Source: Mycolicibacterium mageritense (lineage in GTDB: Bacteria; Actinomycetota; Actinomycetes; Mycobacteriales; Mycobacteriaceae). Taken from it: a stretch of DNA of 64,000 nucleotides. How positions within the stretch are numbered: the first letter of the stretch is position 1; each line of letters begins with the position of its first letter. The DNA is taken from positions 3,162,001 to 3,226,000 of the forward strand of contig NZ_AP022567.1 of the NCBI RefSeq assembly GCF_010727475.1, read 5' to 3'. Below, in pieces: positions 17,270-25,629 of this stretch. The translations under genes were made by a program, and so were the position numbers. The notes under the pieces are model-generated. The model saw only the letters and a list, made by a program, of their open reading frames with translations, made no database searches and was not told the DNA's origin.

Positions 17270-18645
17270 CGCCTTTGCACCGCCTTCGAATACAGGTCAA
17301 GCAAACGTGAATCGGGGTCGTACGCCTTCTTGACGGTTTTGTAAGTTTCCCCGCCATAGAGGTGGTCAAACTCCTCCGGAGAGTAAAAAGCGTCGGAGTA
17401 CAGCGATTTATGCCCTTCGAGTTCGCTCACTTTGCGTTCGATGAGCTTGTTGGTGTGCCCCGGCTCCGGTCCCACTGGGACCGACGACCAGAAGCCGACG
17501 TTGACGTAGGTGTGGTGCGGACGGATGGGATAGAGCGGCCACGACGTGTCGTCCCGTAACCGCAGCGGACACAACCAGATCGGTTCGATCGGAATGTTCT
17601 GCAGGAACCAGGTGAGGAACTCCGCGCACCGCTCCAGGGGCACTTCGATGTCCTGGACCACGCGTTCGCGTGGTGGGCGGCCGTTGCGGATCTCGATCCG
17701 GTCGGCGATGTTGAACCGTTGGTCGTAGCCGATCAGTTTCCAGTAGAAGCTGCTGCGCCGGTAACGCCGCGGCCAGAACCGGCGGATGCGGGGGTTCTGC
17801 GCCCCGAATGCCCGTGAGCACCAGAACCAGTCGGTGTCCCAGCGCCACAGGTAATCGTGAATGGTCAGCCGGTCGTGCTTCTGGCCGTCGGCATGCTGGA
17901 TGGAGCGGTAATAGATCTGCTGGCCCGTGTAATCGCTGACCGGGCCGGGCGTCGTGGTCTTGATGCCCACGCACAGATAGCTTTCCTCGGCGCTGAACAC
18001 AACGCCGTCGAGGTAATCGATCTTCACGCCGTCCAGGCCGCCGGTCTCGATGATGCGGTCCATGGTGGCGACCAGATCGGCGAGGCGGTGAAAACGTAGA
18101 TGCCGCAATTCGACGAACGGCGTCACCGGCTCGAGCTCGATTCGCAGACGAGTCGAATAGCCAAGTGTGCCATAGGAATTGGGAAAGCTGTGAAAAAGCT
18201 CGGAGTGGCTGGTGCGGCTCGCGGTGACGATTTCGCCTGCCCCCGTGAGGATGTCCATCTCGATGACGGACTCGTGCGGCAAGCCGTTGCGGAACGACGT
18301 CGACTCGATGCCGAGGCCCGTGACCGCACCGCCCAGTGTGATGGTCTTGAGTTGCGGCACCACCAGTGGCGCCAGGCCGTACGGCAGCGTGGCGGCGACC
18401 AGATCCTCGTAGGTGCACATGCCTGCCACGTCGGCCGTCGATGCGTGCGGGTCGACGGCGATGACATTCGTCAAACCCGATGTGTCCAGGCCCTTACCGG
18501 TGTTGCGGGGGCGGGCACGGAACAGGTTCGAGGTGGGTTTGGCAAGGCGAACGGTCGCGGTGGGCTCTATGGCGCGGTAACTGTCGAGAAGCCGTGCTAC
18601 CCCGGCAGCGTGGACAGCCTGTGCGTCAGTCGAAACAACAGACAC
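17266..18645 (-). CDS. FAD-binding oxidoreductase (Rv3719 type), partner of the CFA-family methyltransferase
   Basis: 459 residues. The N-terminal PCMH-type FAD-binding domain (about 40-200, with 'VDPHASTADVAGMCTYEDL', 'LGGAVTGLGIESTSF' and 'NSYGTLGYSTRLRIEL') resembles DWARF1/alditol-oxidase-like enzymes. The C-terminal part shows 'YVNVGFW'. In the analogous BfaA-BfaB pair the oxidoreductase reduces a methylene intermediate to the methyl branch. The gene is first of the two-gene minus-strand operon and overlaps the methyltransferase start (ATGA). It diverges from the SRPBCC gene at 18736. Confidence 0.84.
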   Translation of the reverse strand: MSVVSTDAQAVHAAGVARLLDSYRAIEPTATVRLAKPTSNLFRARPRNTGKGLDTSGLTNVIAVDPHASTADVAGMCTYEDLVAATLPYGLAPLVVPQLKTITLGGAVTGLGIESTSFRNGLPHESVIEMDILTGAGEIVTASRTSHSELFHSFPNSYGTLGYSTRLRIELEPVTPFVELRHLRFHRLADLVATMDRIIETGGLDGVKIDYLDGVVFSAEESYLCVGIKTTTPGPVSDYTGQQIYYRSIQHADGQKHDRLTIHDYLWRWDTDWFWCSRAFGAQNPRIRRFWPRRYRRSSFYWKLIGYDQRFNIADRIEIRNGRPPRERVVQDIEVPLERCAEFLTWFLQNIPIEPIWLCPLRLRDDTSWPLYPIRPHHTYVNVGFWSSVPVGPEPGHTNKLIERKVSELEGHKSLYSDAFYSPEEFDHLYGGETYKTVKKAYDPDSRLLDLYSKAVQRR

Positions 18646-18735
18646 ACATATACGCTAGTCGGCGGTTGCACCGGATGCGACCCAGAAGAGCGCGGTTATC
18701 AGACCGCGACGTCATTGATACAAGGAGTTTTCCCG

Positions 18736-19176
18736 ATGGGACAGGTCAGCGCGGTCAGCACCGTTTTGATCAACGCCGAACCCGCCGCTGTGCTCGCCGC
18801 GATCGCCGACTACCAAACGGTGCGCCCGAAGATCCTTTCCTCGCACTACAGCGGCTATCAGGTGCTCGAGGGTGGTCAGGGCGCGGGCACCGTGGTCACC
18901 TGGAAGCTGCAGGCCACGAAGTCCCGGGTTCGCGACGTCAAGGCGACCGTCGATGTGGCCGGGCACACGGTGATCGAGAAGGACGCCAACTCGACCCTGG
19001 TGTCCAACTGGACCGTCGCCCCGGCCGGAACCGGGTCGAGCGTGAACCTCAAGACCTCGTGGACCGGGGCAGGCGGCGTCAAGGGCTTCTTCGAGAAGAC
19101 GTTCGCGCCGTTGGGCCTGCGCAAGATTCAGGACGAGGTGCTGGCCAACCTCAAGAAAGAGGTGGAGAGCGCGTAA
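18736..19176 (+). CDS. SRPBCC-superfamily protein (Rv3718c type)
   Basis: 146-residue START/polyketide-cyclase-like fold protein, with 'STVLINAEPAAVLAAIADY' at the N-terminus and a long C-terminal helix (FFEKTFAPLGLRKIQDEVL). Such proteins bind hydrophobic ligands; no catalytic residue can be assigned. The ATG at 18736 follows a strong Shine-Dalgarno AAGGAG at 18722-18727. Its position divergent from the Rv3719/Rv3720-type lipid pair is conserved in mycobacteria and hints at a lipid-related role, which is inference. Confidence 0.82.
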   Translation: MGQVSAVSTVLINAEPAAVLAAIADYQTVRPKILSSHYSGYQVLEGGQGAGTVVTWKLQATKSRVRDVKATVDVAGHTVIEKDANSTLVSNWTVAPAGTGSSVNLKTSWTGAGGVKGFFEKTFAPLGLRKIQDEVLANLKKEVESA

Positions 19177-19199
19177 GCGCTCGACCATGCGGTGAGGGG

Positions 19200-19955
19200 C
19201 TAGCGCGCCTGCGTGCCCAGGAATCCGGCGATACCCCGGACGATCGCCTCGGCGTACTTCTGCCGTCCCTCAGGGGACTTCATCAGACTCGAGTCGACGG
19301 GGTTCTTCATGTTGCCGCATTCGACCAGGATCGACGGGTACTGCGCGAGGTTGAGCCCCGCGATGTCCGAGCGGGCATCGAGCCCGCCCGATCCGATGTA
19401 GGTGGCGGGCGGGATGCCCGAGCCGGCCAGTTGGTCACGCATGACCTGCGCGAACTGCACCGCAGGCCCGGCCTGGGCGTTGTTCAGTGGCGGCGACGAG
19501 TACAGCACGTGGAATCCACGCCCGTTGGGTGGGCCGCCGTCGGCGTGGATGGACACGATGGCGTTGGGCCGCAGCGCGTTCGCCATCGCGGCGCGTTCGT
19601 CCACGCACGGGCCGAGCGCGTTGTCGTTGCCGCGCGACATCGCGGTGCGCACCCCGAGCTGGGTCAGCGCCGCACGAACCCGCAGCGTGGTGTCCCACGT
19701 GAAGGTGTGCTCGGGATAGCCGTCGTCGGTCGAGGTGCCGCTTTCCTGGCAGTTCTTGGTGCCGCCGCGGCCGGTCGAGACCTGTTTGCTGATCGATGCG
19801 TCGTTGGCGCCGTTGTGGCCGGGGTCGAGGAACACGATCATCCCGGCGATGTTGGCGGGCGCAGCGTGCGCCGACGGGCTCACGGGGACGGACGCGGCGA
19901 CAAGCACGCTGCAGGCAATCGCGGCGCCGACACGCAGGCAGGCTGGGACTCGCAC
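19200..19955 (-). CDS. ami1: N-acetylmuramoyl-L-alanine amidase (Ami1, Rv3717 type)
   Basis: 251 residues. A signal peptide (about 1-32) precedes an Amidase_3 domain that cleaves the peptide stem from MurNAc in peptidoglycan. Zinc ligands H47 (DPGHNG), E82 (YPEHTF) and H137 (SIHADGG), and catalytic Glu at about 212 (VECGN), fall at a constant offset of 12 from the residues I recall for Rv3717 (H35, E70, H125, E200). C69 and C117 could form the known disulfide. No cell-wall-binding domain is present. GTG at 19955 is chosen from the signal peptide; GTG 19964 is an alternative. Confidence 0.9.
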   Translation of the reverse strand: MRVPACLRVGAAIACSVLVAASVPVSPSAHAAPANIAGMIVFLDPGHNGANDASISKQVSTGRGGTKNCQESGTSTDDGYPEHTFTWDTTLRVRAALTQLGVRTAMSRGNDNALGPCVDERAAMANALRPNAIVSIHADGGPPNGRGFHVLYSSPPLNNAQAGPAVQFAQVMRDQLAGSGIPPATYIGSGGLDARSDIAGLNLAQYPSILVECGNMKNPVDSSLMKSPEGRQKYAEAIVRGIAGFLGTQAR

Positions 19956-20068
19956 GGGCGCCACCGTAGCCCGCGCGCCGTCTAGGCTGGAAGGCCAAAC
20001 CGCCGCGCTCGAGCGATGAGCAATCAAGTCGAGACCAACGCGCAACCAACACGCAAGGGGATCCGTTC

Positions 20069-20401
20069 ATGCAACCCGGAGGCACGCCCGACATGTCGGC
20101 ACTGCTGGCGCAGGCGCAGCAGGTGCAGCAACAGCTGATGGAGGCGCAGGAAGCGCTGGCCAATTCGGAGGTGCACGGCCAGGCCGGCGGCGGTCTGGTG
20201 CAGGTCACCGTCAAGGGCAGTGGTGAGGTGACGGCGGTGTCGATCGATCCCAAGGTCGTCGATCCCGACGACGTCGAAACCCTGCAGGATCTCATCGTCG
20301 GCGCCCTCGCCGACGCCTCCAACCAGGTGACCACCCTGGCGCAGAGCCGCCTGGGTCCGCTGGCAGGCGGTTTGGGCGGGTTCGGAATCCCGGGGCTCTA
20401 G
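20069..20401 (+). CDS. ebfC: YbaB/EbfC-family nucleoid-associated protein
   Basis: 110-residue small DNA-binding protein. The helical N-terminus is Gln-rich (ALLAQAQQVQQQLMEAQEAL), followed by 'VTVKGSGEVTAVSIDPKVVD', the YbaB core. It ends one base before recR, the universal ybaB-recR arrangement, and is the Rv3716c equivalent. A proline/glycine-rich C-terminal end is visible. It probably binds DNA as a dimer; its link to RecR function is by gene context only. Confidence 0.93.
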   Translation: MQPGGTPDMSALLAQAQQVQQQLMEAQEALANSEVHGQAGGGLVQVTVKGSGEVTAVSIDPKVVDPDDVETLQDLIVGALADASNQVTTLAQSRLGPLAGGLGGFGIPGL

Positions 20402-20402
20402 A

Positions 20403-21014
20403 GTGTTCGAAGGCCCGGTCCAGGATCTGATCGACGAGCTCGGCAAGCTGCCGGGCATCGGGCCGAAAAGTGCGCAGCGCATCGCGTTCCACCTGCTCAG
20501 CGTCGAACCGCCGGACATCGACCGGCTCACCGCGGTGCTGGGCCGGATCCGCGACGGTGTCACGTTCTGCGCGGTGTGCGGCAACGTCTCCGACGACGAA
20601 CGCTGCCGCATCTGCAGTGATCCGCGCCGCGATGCGTCGCTCGTGTGCGTCGTCGAGGAACCCAAGGACGTCCAGGCCGTCGAACGCACGCGGGAGTTCC
20701 GGGGCCGCTACCACGTGCTGGGCGGCGCGCTGGATCCGCTGTCCGGCATCGGGCCCGAACAGTTGCGCATCCGGGAGCTGCTCAACCGGATCGGCGAGCG
20801 TGTCGACGGCATCGACGTCGCCGAGGTGATCATCGCCACCGATCCCAACACCGAAGGCGAGGCCACCGCGACCTATCTGGTGCGGATGCTGCGCGACATC
20901 CCCGGCCTTACGGTCACCCGTATCGCGTCGGGCCTGCCGATGGGCGGTGACCTCGAGTTCGCCGACGAGCTCACGCTGGGCCGCGCGCTGGCCGGCCGCC
21001 GCGCGATGGCCTGA
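20403..21014 (+). CDS. recR: Recombination protein RecR
   Basis: 203 residues with the N-terminal helix-hairpin-helix (LGKLPGIGPKSAQRIAFHLL), Cys4 zinc finger (C56, C59, C68, C71), Toprim domain starting 'VCVVEEPKDVQAVERT' and a C-terminal Walker-like region. It acts with RecF/RecO in gap repair and RecA loading. It starts at GTG 20403, one base after the ebfC stop, and is certainly in the same operon. Confidence 0.96.
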   Translation: MFEGPVQDLIDELGKLPGIGPKSAQRIAFHLLSVEPPDIDRLTAVLGRIRDGVTFCAVCGNVSDDERCRICSDPRRDASLVCVVEEPKDVQAVERTREFRGRYHVLGGALDPLSGIGPEQLRIRELLNRIGERVDGIDVAEVIIATDPNTEGEATATYLVRMLRDIPGLTVTRIASGLPMGGDLEFADELTLGRALAGRRAMA

Positions 21015-21101
21015 TTCGCGGCTCGCCGCGGTGGCCTGATTCGGTTTCGGCCACAGCGAAACCGCTCGACCGAGACGGGGCATCGTCACTAGCGTCGAGG
21101 C

Positions 21102-21815
21102 ATGCCCGACCTCCTCCAGCTGGCGCCCGCGCTGTATCGGCTGCGCATCCCGGGCGGCCAGGCACACCTGCTGAACAGCTACGTGTGGCTCGGGCCCGAC
21201 GGCGTGACGCTGGTCGACACCGGCTGGCCCGACAGCGCCGGGCTGATCGCCGAGGCGCTGGCCGCGCTCGGGATGCGGCGCCTGCACGTGACGCGCATCG
21301 TCCTCACCCACTTCCACGAGGACCACTGCGGATCGGCCGCGGAGATCGCGGACTGGGCGGACGTCGAGGTGATCGCCGGGGCCGGTGACGCGTCCTATGT
21401 ACGTGGCGACGAGCCGGGCCCGCTTCCGGTGCTCACCGACGGAGAGCGGGCGCTTCATTCCGACTTCGACACCCCGCCGCACGGGCCGGCATGCCGCGTC
21501 GACCGCGTGGTGCGCGACGGCGACGTGCTCGACTTCGCCGGCGGAACCCAGGTGATCGAGGTGCCCGGCCACACGCCGGGCAGCATCGCGCTGTATCTGC
21601 CCGCCGCCGACACGCTGCTGACGGGCGACACGGTCGCCGAGTTCAACGGGCAGGTGATCCTCGGGGTGTTCAACACCGACCGCGCGGAGGCGGTCCGATC
21701 ACTCGGCAAACTCGCCGCGACGGGCGCGCAGATCGCCGGTTTCGGTCACGGCGAAGCGGTGCTCACCGACGCCGCGGCGCGGATCGCGGCCGCGACGGAC
21801 GCGTTCGCCGCCTGA
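21102..21815 (+). CDS. MBL-fold metallo-hydrolase
   Basis: 237 residues. The metallo-beta-lactamase motif THFHEDHCG (about residues 68-76) binds two metals, with later His residues in 'VPGHTPGS', 'LTGDTV' and 'GFGHGEAV'. The family includes glyoxalase II-like and lactonase-like hydrolases, and substrate cannot be assigned. It is downstream of recR by 87 bp, in a spot where M. tuberculosis has a different gene (Rv3714c), and it marks the left edge of the accessory island. Confidence 0.85.
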   Translation: MPDLLQLAPALYRLRIPGGQAHLLNSYVWLGPDGVTLVDTGWPDSAGLIAEALAALGMRRLHVTRIVLTHFHEDHCGSAAEIADWADVEVIAGAGDASYVRGDEPGPLPVLTDGERALHSDFDTPPHGPACRVDRVVRDGDVLDFAGGTQVIEVPGHTPGSIALYLPAADTLLTGDTVAEFNGQVILGVFNTDRAEAVRSLGKLAATGAQIAGFGHGEAVLTDAAARIAAATDAFAA

Positions 21816-21844
21816 CGCACACCCGCGAGATCGATCGCGTCAGG
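21811..21844. terminator. Hairpin over two convergent stop codons
   Basis: CCTGACGC at 21811-21818 and GCGTCAGG at 21837-21844 are perfect 8-bp arms with an 18-nt loop. They span the end of the MBL gene and the end of the convergent 107-residue gene. A bidirectional terminator is plausible, though there is no T-tract. Confidence 0.4.
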
Positions 21845-22163
21845 ACGCGAGACCGGGCACCAGTTCCTCGAGCATGAGATCGGCCACCGGGCTGTCGCCG
21901 AGTGGCTTGAGCACCACGCCGTCGGCGATGCCGAGCCGCTGCACGTCGGCGATCAGACCGGCCAGGCCGCGCGGGGTGCCGACGTAGCGCAGCGTGTTTC
22001 CCGCAGGCACGGTACTGAGCGCGGTGAGCGCAGCACGGGTGTCGCGGTCGATCAGCACCTCGATGTCGAGCAGCACGGGCCGCTCAGGTGCGGCGGCCCG
22101 CTGGGCCGCTGCGCGGCGCTGGGCATCCTGCAGATCGACGGCGTGAATACGCACACCATCCAT
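21840..22163 (-). CDS. Small protein resembling a stand-alone luciferase-like monooxygenase C-terminal segment
   Basis: 107 residues. The segment 'LLDIEVLIDRDTRAALTAL' followed by 'LRYVGTPRGLAGLIADVQRLGIADGVVLKPL' (quoted in parts; about residues 30-95) resembles the C-terminal part of LLM-family flavin monooxygenases, where a 'VGTP' turn precedes the last helices. It lacks the N-terminal barrel and cannot bind flavin as such. It is the last gene of the minus-strand operon, 10 bp after the full-length LLM gene. It may be an accessory subunit or the remnant of a second monooxygenase gene. Confidence 0.6.
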   Translation of the reverse strand: MDGVRIHAVDLQDAQRRAAAQRAAAPERPVLLDIEVLIDRDTRAALTALSTVPAGNTLRYVGTPRGLAGLIADVQRLGIADGVVLKPLGDSPVADLMLEELVPGLAS

Positions 22164-22173
22164 GGCTGGCTCC

Positions 22174-23217
22174 TCACTGGAACGCGGGGACGACTTCTTT
22201 GATGAAAAGCTCGAGGCTCTTGCGCTTCTCGTCGTGCGGCAGGCTGTTGTCGCACCAGAAGCTGAACTCGTCGATGCCGAGTTCTCGGTAGAACCGCAGG
22301 CGCTCGATGACCTCGTCGGGTGTGCCGATCATCGCGGTGCGGTGCAGTGACTCGAGCTCGAACTCGGGCCGTTGCGCGAACTTCGACTCGGGGCTGGGCT
22401 CGAGGAACCCGTTGACGGGCGTGGTTTTGTTACCGAACCACGCGTCGAACGTGCGGTAGAACTTCGAGATCGCCGCGGCCGCCGGACGCCAGCCGTCGGG
22501 ATCCTCGGCAGCGTGAACGTGGGTGTGGCGCAGCACCATGATCTGGGGGCGGGCCACCTCGGGGTGGTTGCCTACGGCGGTGTCGAACTTGCGCTTGAGG
22601 TCGACGACCTCCTCGTCGCCCTTCATCAGCGGCGTGACCATGACGTTGCAGCCCTGGGCCACCGCGAAGTCGTGCGAATCGGGGTCGCGCGCCGCGATCC
22701 ACATCGGTGGCATCGGCTGCTGCACGGGCTTGGGAACGCTCGTCGACGTGGGGAACTGCCAGATCTCGCCGTCGTGCGCGTAGTCACCCTGCCACAGCTT
22801 GCGCACCGCGGGCACCAGTTCGCGCAGGTGCTTGCCGCCCTCGGCAGCGGACAGCCCGGGCATCATGCGGTCGAACTCGATCTGGTAGGCGCCGCGGGCC
22901 AGGCCGACTTCCATGCGGCCGTTGCTGATCACGTCGAGCAGCGCACACTCGCCCGCGGCGCGGATGGGGTTCCAGAACGGCGCGATGATGGTGCCCGCAC
23001 CCAGCCGGATCGTCGAGGTCTGGCCGGCCAGATAGGCCAGCAGCGGCATGGGGCTCGGCGAGATCGTGTACTCCATGGCGTGGTGCTCACCGATCCACAC
23101 CGTGGAAAAGCCGCCGGCCTCGGCCATCAGGGACAGCTCCGCGAGGTTCTCGAAGAGCTGCCGGTGGCTGACCGAATCGTCCCACCGCTCCATGTGGACG
23201 AACAACGAAAATCTCAT
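22174..23217 (-). CDS. LLM-class flavin-dependent monooxygenase (luciferase-like)
   Basis: 347 residues. The N-terminus 'MRFSLFVHMERWDDSVSH' and 'GFSTVWIGEHHAMEYTISPSP' are typical of bacterial-luciferase-type monooxygenases, and later 'IRLGAGTIIAPFWNPIRAAGE' forms the FMNH2 site. The enzyme inserts oxygen using reduced flavin from a separate reductase, and a matching reductase gene lies in the divergent operon at 29079. ATG 23217 overlaps the tautomerase stop by 4 bp. With the surrounding aldehyde dehydrogenase, alpha/beta hydrolase and betaine transporter it resembles TgnB of trigonelline ring cleavage (inference). Confidence 0.87.
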   Translation of the reverse strand: MRFSLFVHMERWDDSVSHRQLFENLAELSLMAEAGGFSTVWIGEHHAMEYTISPSPMPLLAYLAGQTSTIRLGAGTIIAPFWNPIRAAGECALLDVISNGRMEVGLARGAYQIEFDRMMPGLSAAEGGKHLRELVPAVRKLWQGDYAHDGEIWQFPTSTSVPKPVQQPMPPMWIAARDPDSHDFAVAQGCNVMVTPLMKGDEEVVDLKRKFDTAVGNHPEVARPQIMVLRHTHVHAAEDPDGWRPAAAAISKFYRTFDAWFGNKTTPVNGFLEPSPESKFAQRPEFELESLHRTAMIGTPDEVIERLRFYRELGIDEFSFWCDNSLPHDEKRKSLELFIKEVVPAFQ

Positions 23218-23411
23218 GACTGCTCCTTCATCTCGGCGATGGTGAGATCGCCTGTTGCCCAATGAGTCCGGGGAACCTCGCGGACGATGACGCGGATGTG
23301 TTCGGGTTGGGTGTCCACGGTCCGCAGCACGGCCTCGTGCACTTCGTGCATCATGGCGCGGATCTGGTCCGCCGAACGGCCTTGCGCGATGGTGACTTCG
23401 ACGAGTGGCAT
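23214..23411 (-). CDS. 4-oxalocrotonate tautomerase-family protein
   Basis: 65 residues, right length for the 4-OT family. Pro follows the initiator Met (catalytic Pro1 after Met removal), and Arg11 and Arg39-like residues are present (QGRSADQ, VREVPRTHW). It would interconvert enol/keto or E/Z-type unsaturated acids. It is embedded in the catabolic operon, 1 bp after the aldehyde dehydrogenase stop and overlapping the monooxygenase start, so it acts on an intermediate of the same pathway. Confidence 0.88.
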   Translation of the reverse strand: MPLVEVTIAQGRSADQIRAMMHEVHEAVLRTVDTQPEHIRVIVREVPRTHWATGDLTIAEMKEQS

Positions 23412-23412
23412 G

Positions 23413-24900
23413 TCAGCTCCGCATCACGAACGGGTCGGGCACCGGGCCCTCGTTGGTGTTGATCCACACGCTCTTGAGCCGCGTGTATTCCTTCATGGTC
23501 TCGGTGCCGTGCTCGACGCCGACGCCGCTGCTCTTGAAGCCCTGCCGCGGCGACATCGGGGACATGGCCCGGTAGGTGTTGACCCAGATGGTGCCTGCGT
23601 CCAGGCGTGCGGCCATCCGGTGGGCGCGGGCCAGATTCGACGTCCACACGCCGGCGGCCAGGCCGTACTGGGTGTCGTTGGCCAGTGCTACGACCTCGTC
23701 CTCTGAATCGAACGGCATGATCGCGGCGACCGGCCCGAAGATCTCCTCGCGCACCACCCGCATCTGGTTGGTGACGTCCACCAGAACCGTCGGCTCGTAG
23801 AAGAACCCACCGAGACCACCGTCGGAGGCGCGCCCGCCGGTGAGAACCCTGGCGCCCTCGGAACGGCCGAGGTCGACGTAGGACGCCACCTTGTCGCGCT
23901 GGCCCTCGAACGCCAGTGGGCCGAGCTCGGTGTCGTCGTGGAGCGGATCACCCATCCGGATGCTGCGCGCTCGTTCGGCGACGCGCTCAAGCAGCTCGTC
24001 GTAGATCGCGCGCTGGGCGAACACGCGGCTGCCCGCGATGCACGTCTGCCCGGCGGCTGCGAAGATGCCCGCCACCACACCGGTGGCCGCGTTGGCGATG
24101 TTGGCGTCGTCGAACACGATGTTGGGGGACTTGCCACCGAGTTCCAGCGTCGACCCGATGAACCGGCCCGCTGTCGCCGATGCGATCCGCGATCCGGTCG
24201 CGGTGCTGCCGGTGAACGAGATCTTCGCCAGCCCAGGGTGATCCACGAGCGGCTGACCCGCCTCGGCGCCGAATCCGGTGACCACGTTGACCGCACCGGG
24301 CGGGAAGCCTGCCTCGATGATGAGCTCGGCGAGCTTCAGCACGGTCGCCGACGTGTACTCGGACGGCTTGATCACCACGGTGTTGCCCGCGCACAACGCC
24401 GGGGCCAGCTTGCTCGTGGTCAGCGTCAGCGGCGAGTTCCACGGCGTGATCGCGCCCACCACACCCAGCGGCTCACGCATGGTGTAGTTGAGCACCTGCC
24501 GATCCGAGGTCGGGATGACGTCGCCGTGGATCTTGTCGGCCAAACCCGCGTAGTAGTAGTAATACTCGGGCAGGGTGGCGAGCTGACCGCGCATCTCGCG
24601 CAGCAGCTTGCCGTTGTCCAGGGATTCCGAGCGGGCCAACTCCTCGGCGTGCTCGCCGACGAGATCCCCGAGGCGGCGCAGCAGGTGTCCGCGTTTGGTC
24701 TGGCTCAGATCCCGCCACCGCGGGTCGTTGAACGCCTCGGTCGCCGAGGCCACAGCCGCGTCGATGTCGGCCGCGTTCCCGCGGGCCGCCTGGTACAGCA
24801 CGTCGCGGGTGGCCGGGTTGGTGCTCTCGAAGTACTCGCCGGACGCCGGAGCGGTCGGCTTTCCGCCGATGAAGTGCTGCAGTGTCGGGGTTTCAGACAT
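23413..24900 (-). CDS. NAD(P)-dependent aldehyde dehydrogenase
   Basis: 495-residue ALDH superfamily enzyme with oxyanion Asn155 (PWNSP), general-base Glu253 (LELGGKSP) and catalytic Cys287 (AAGQTCIAG). Closest in style to betaine-aldehyde/hydroxymuconic-semialdehyde dehydrogenases. In this operon it would oxidise the semialdehyde made when the monooxygenase opens a ring, as TgnC or TgnE do in trigonelline degradation. It overlaps the alpha/beta hydrolase gene by 8 bp. A run of five Tyr (113-117) is unusual but seems part of the fold. Confidence 0.93.
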   Translation of the reverse strand: MSETPTLQHFIGGKPTAPASGEYFESTNPATRDVLYQAARGNAADIDAAVASATEAFNDPRWRDLSQTKRGHLLRRLGDLVGEHAEELARSESLDNGKLLREMRGQLATLPEYYYYYAGLADKIHGDVIPTSDRQVLNYTMREPLGVVGAITPWNSPLTLTTSKLAPALCAGNTVVIKPSEYTSATVLKLAELIIEAGFPPGAVNVVTGFGAEAGQPLVDHPGLAKISFTGSTATGSRIASATAGRFIGSTLELGGKSPNIVFDDANIANAATGVVAGIFAAAGQTCIAGSRVFAQRAIYDELLERVAERARSIRMGDPLHDDTELGPLAFEGQRDKVASYVDLGRSEGARVLTGGRASDGGLGGFFYEPTVLVDVTNQMRVVREEIFGPVAAIMPFDSEDEVVALANDTQYGLAAGVWTSNLARAHRMAARLDAGTIWVNTYRAMSPMSPRQGFKSSGVGVEHGTETMKEYTRLKSVWINTNEGPVPDPFVMRS

Positions 24901-25624
24901 GGACGGACCTTCCGATGAAAGAAGTTAGGGCGTCGGCGAGTTCGCGTGGGCACTGCACCGGGAGCATGTGCCGCGCGCCGGGGACGATGACCGCTTGGCA
25001 ACCGGGGATGGACGCCGCGAGCCTGCGGGTCATCTCCGGGGTCGAGCCCGGATCGTCGGACCCGGTGATGGCCAGCGCGGGGGTGTCGATGCGATCGAGC
25101 TGCGGTCCGATCTCCGCGTCGGCGGTCGCGAAGACCCGATAGCAGTTCAGGAAGCTGTCCGGATCGTTGGCCAGCAGCGTGGCCTGCGTCCGGGCGATCT
25201 GCTCGGCGCTGACGTCGGTGCCGTCGTACCAACGGTGCAGGGACGCAGCCGAACTCGCAGCAATGTCGGATGCCGCGGTGTCGAGCCGGGCCAGCACCGC
25301 GGCCCGTTCCTCCGGGGTGCGCCGGCAGACCGAGGCCACCGACGTCAGCGACGCGACGAGCTCGGGACGGTGCACCGCGAGGTGCTGGGCGACCAGGGCG
25401 CCGAGGGAGAACCCGACCAGGTGCGACCCGGCCGGGATCTCGGCCGCCACGCCATCGGCCAAGTCCGCCAACGTCACTCCCGCGGGTGCGGGCGGACGGT
25501 CGCCGTGCCCGGGCAGGTCGGGCGTGATGACCGCGAACTGGTCGGCCAGCAGCGCGGCCACCGGCTCCCACACGGTGTGGTCCAACCCCACTCCGTGCAG
25601 CAGGACGAGCGTCGGCCGGCTCAT
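24893..25624 (-). CDS. Alpha/beta hydrolase
   Basis: 243 residues. Oxyanion-hole HGVGLDHTVW follows the first strand, nucleophile Ser73 lies in GFSLG, and acid Asp190 (TGSDDPGS) and His219 (GARHMLP) complete the triad. No signal peptide. In related ring-cleavage pathways an alpha/beta hydrolase hydrolyses and decarboxylates an amidomethylene-succinate to succinic semialdehyde (TgnD, or E2AMS hydrolase of pyridoxine breakdown), and this gene has the right size and neighbours for that. ATG 25624 sits 5 bp after the AA_synth gene stop. Confidence 0.88.
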   Translation of the reverse strand: MSRPTLVLLHGVGLDHTVWEPVAALLADQFAVITPDLPGHGDRPPAPAGVTLADLADGVAAEIPAGSHLVGFSLGALVAQHLAVHRPELVASLTSVASVCRRTPEERAAVLARLDTAASDIAASSAASLHRWYDGTDVSAEQIARTQATLLANDPDSFLNCYRVFATADAEIGPQLDRIDTPALAITGSDDPGSTPEMTRRLAASIPGCQAVIVPGARHMLPVQCPRELADALTSFIGRSVHV

Positions 25625-25629
25625 TGGCG

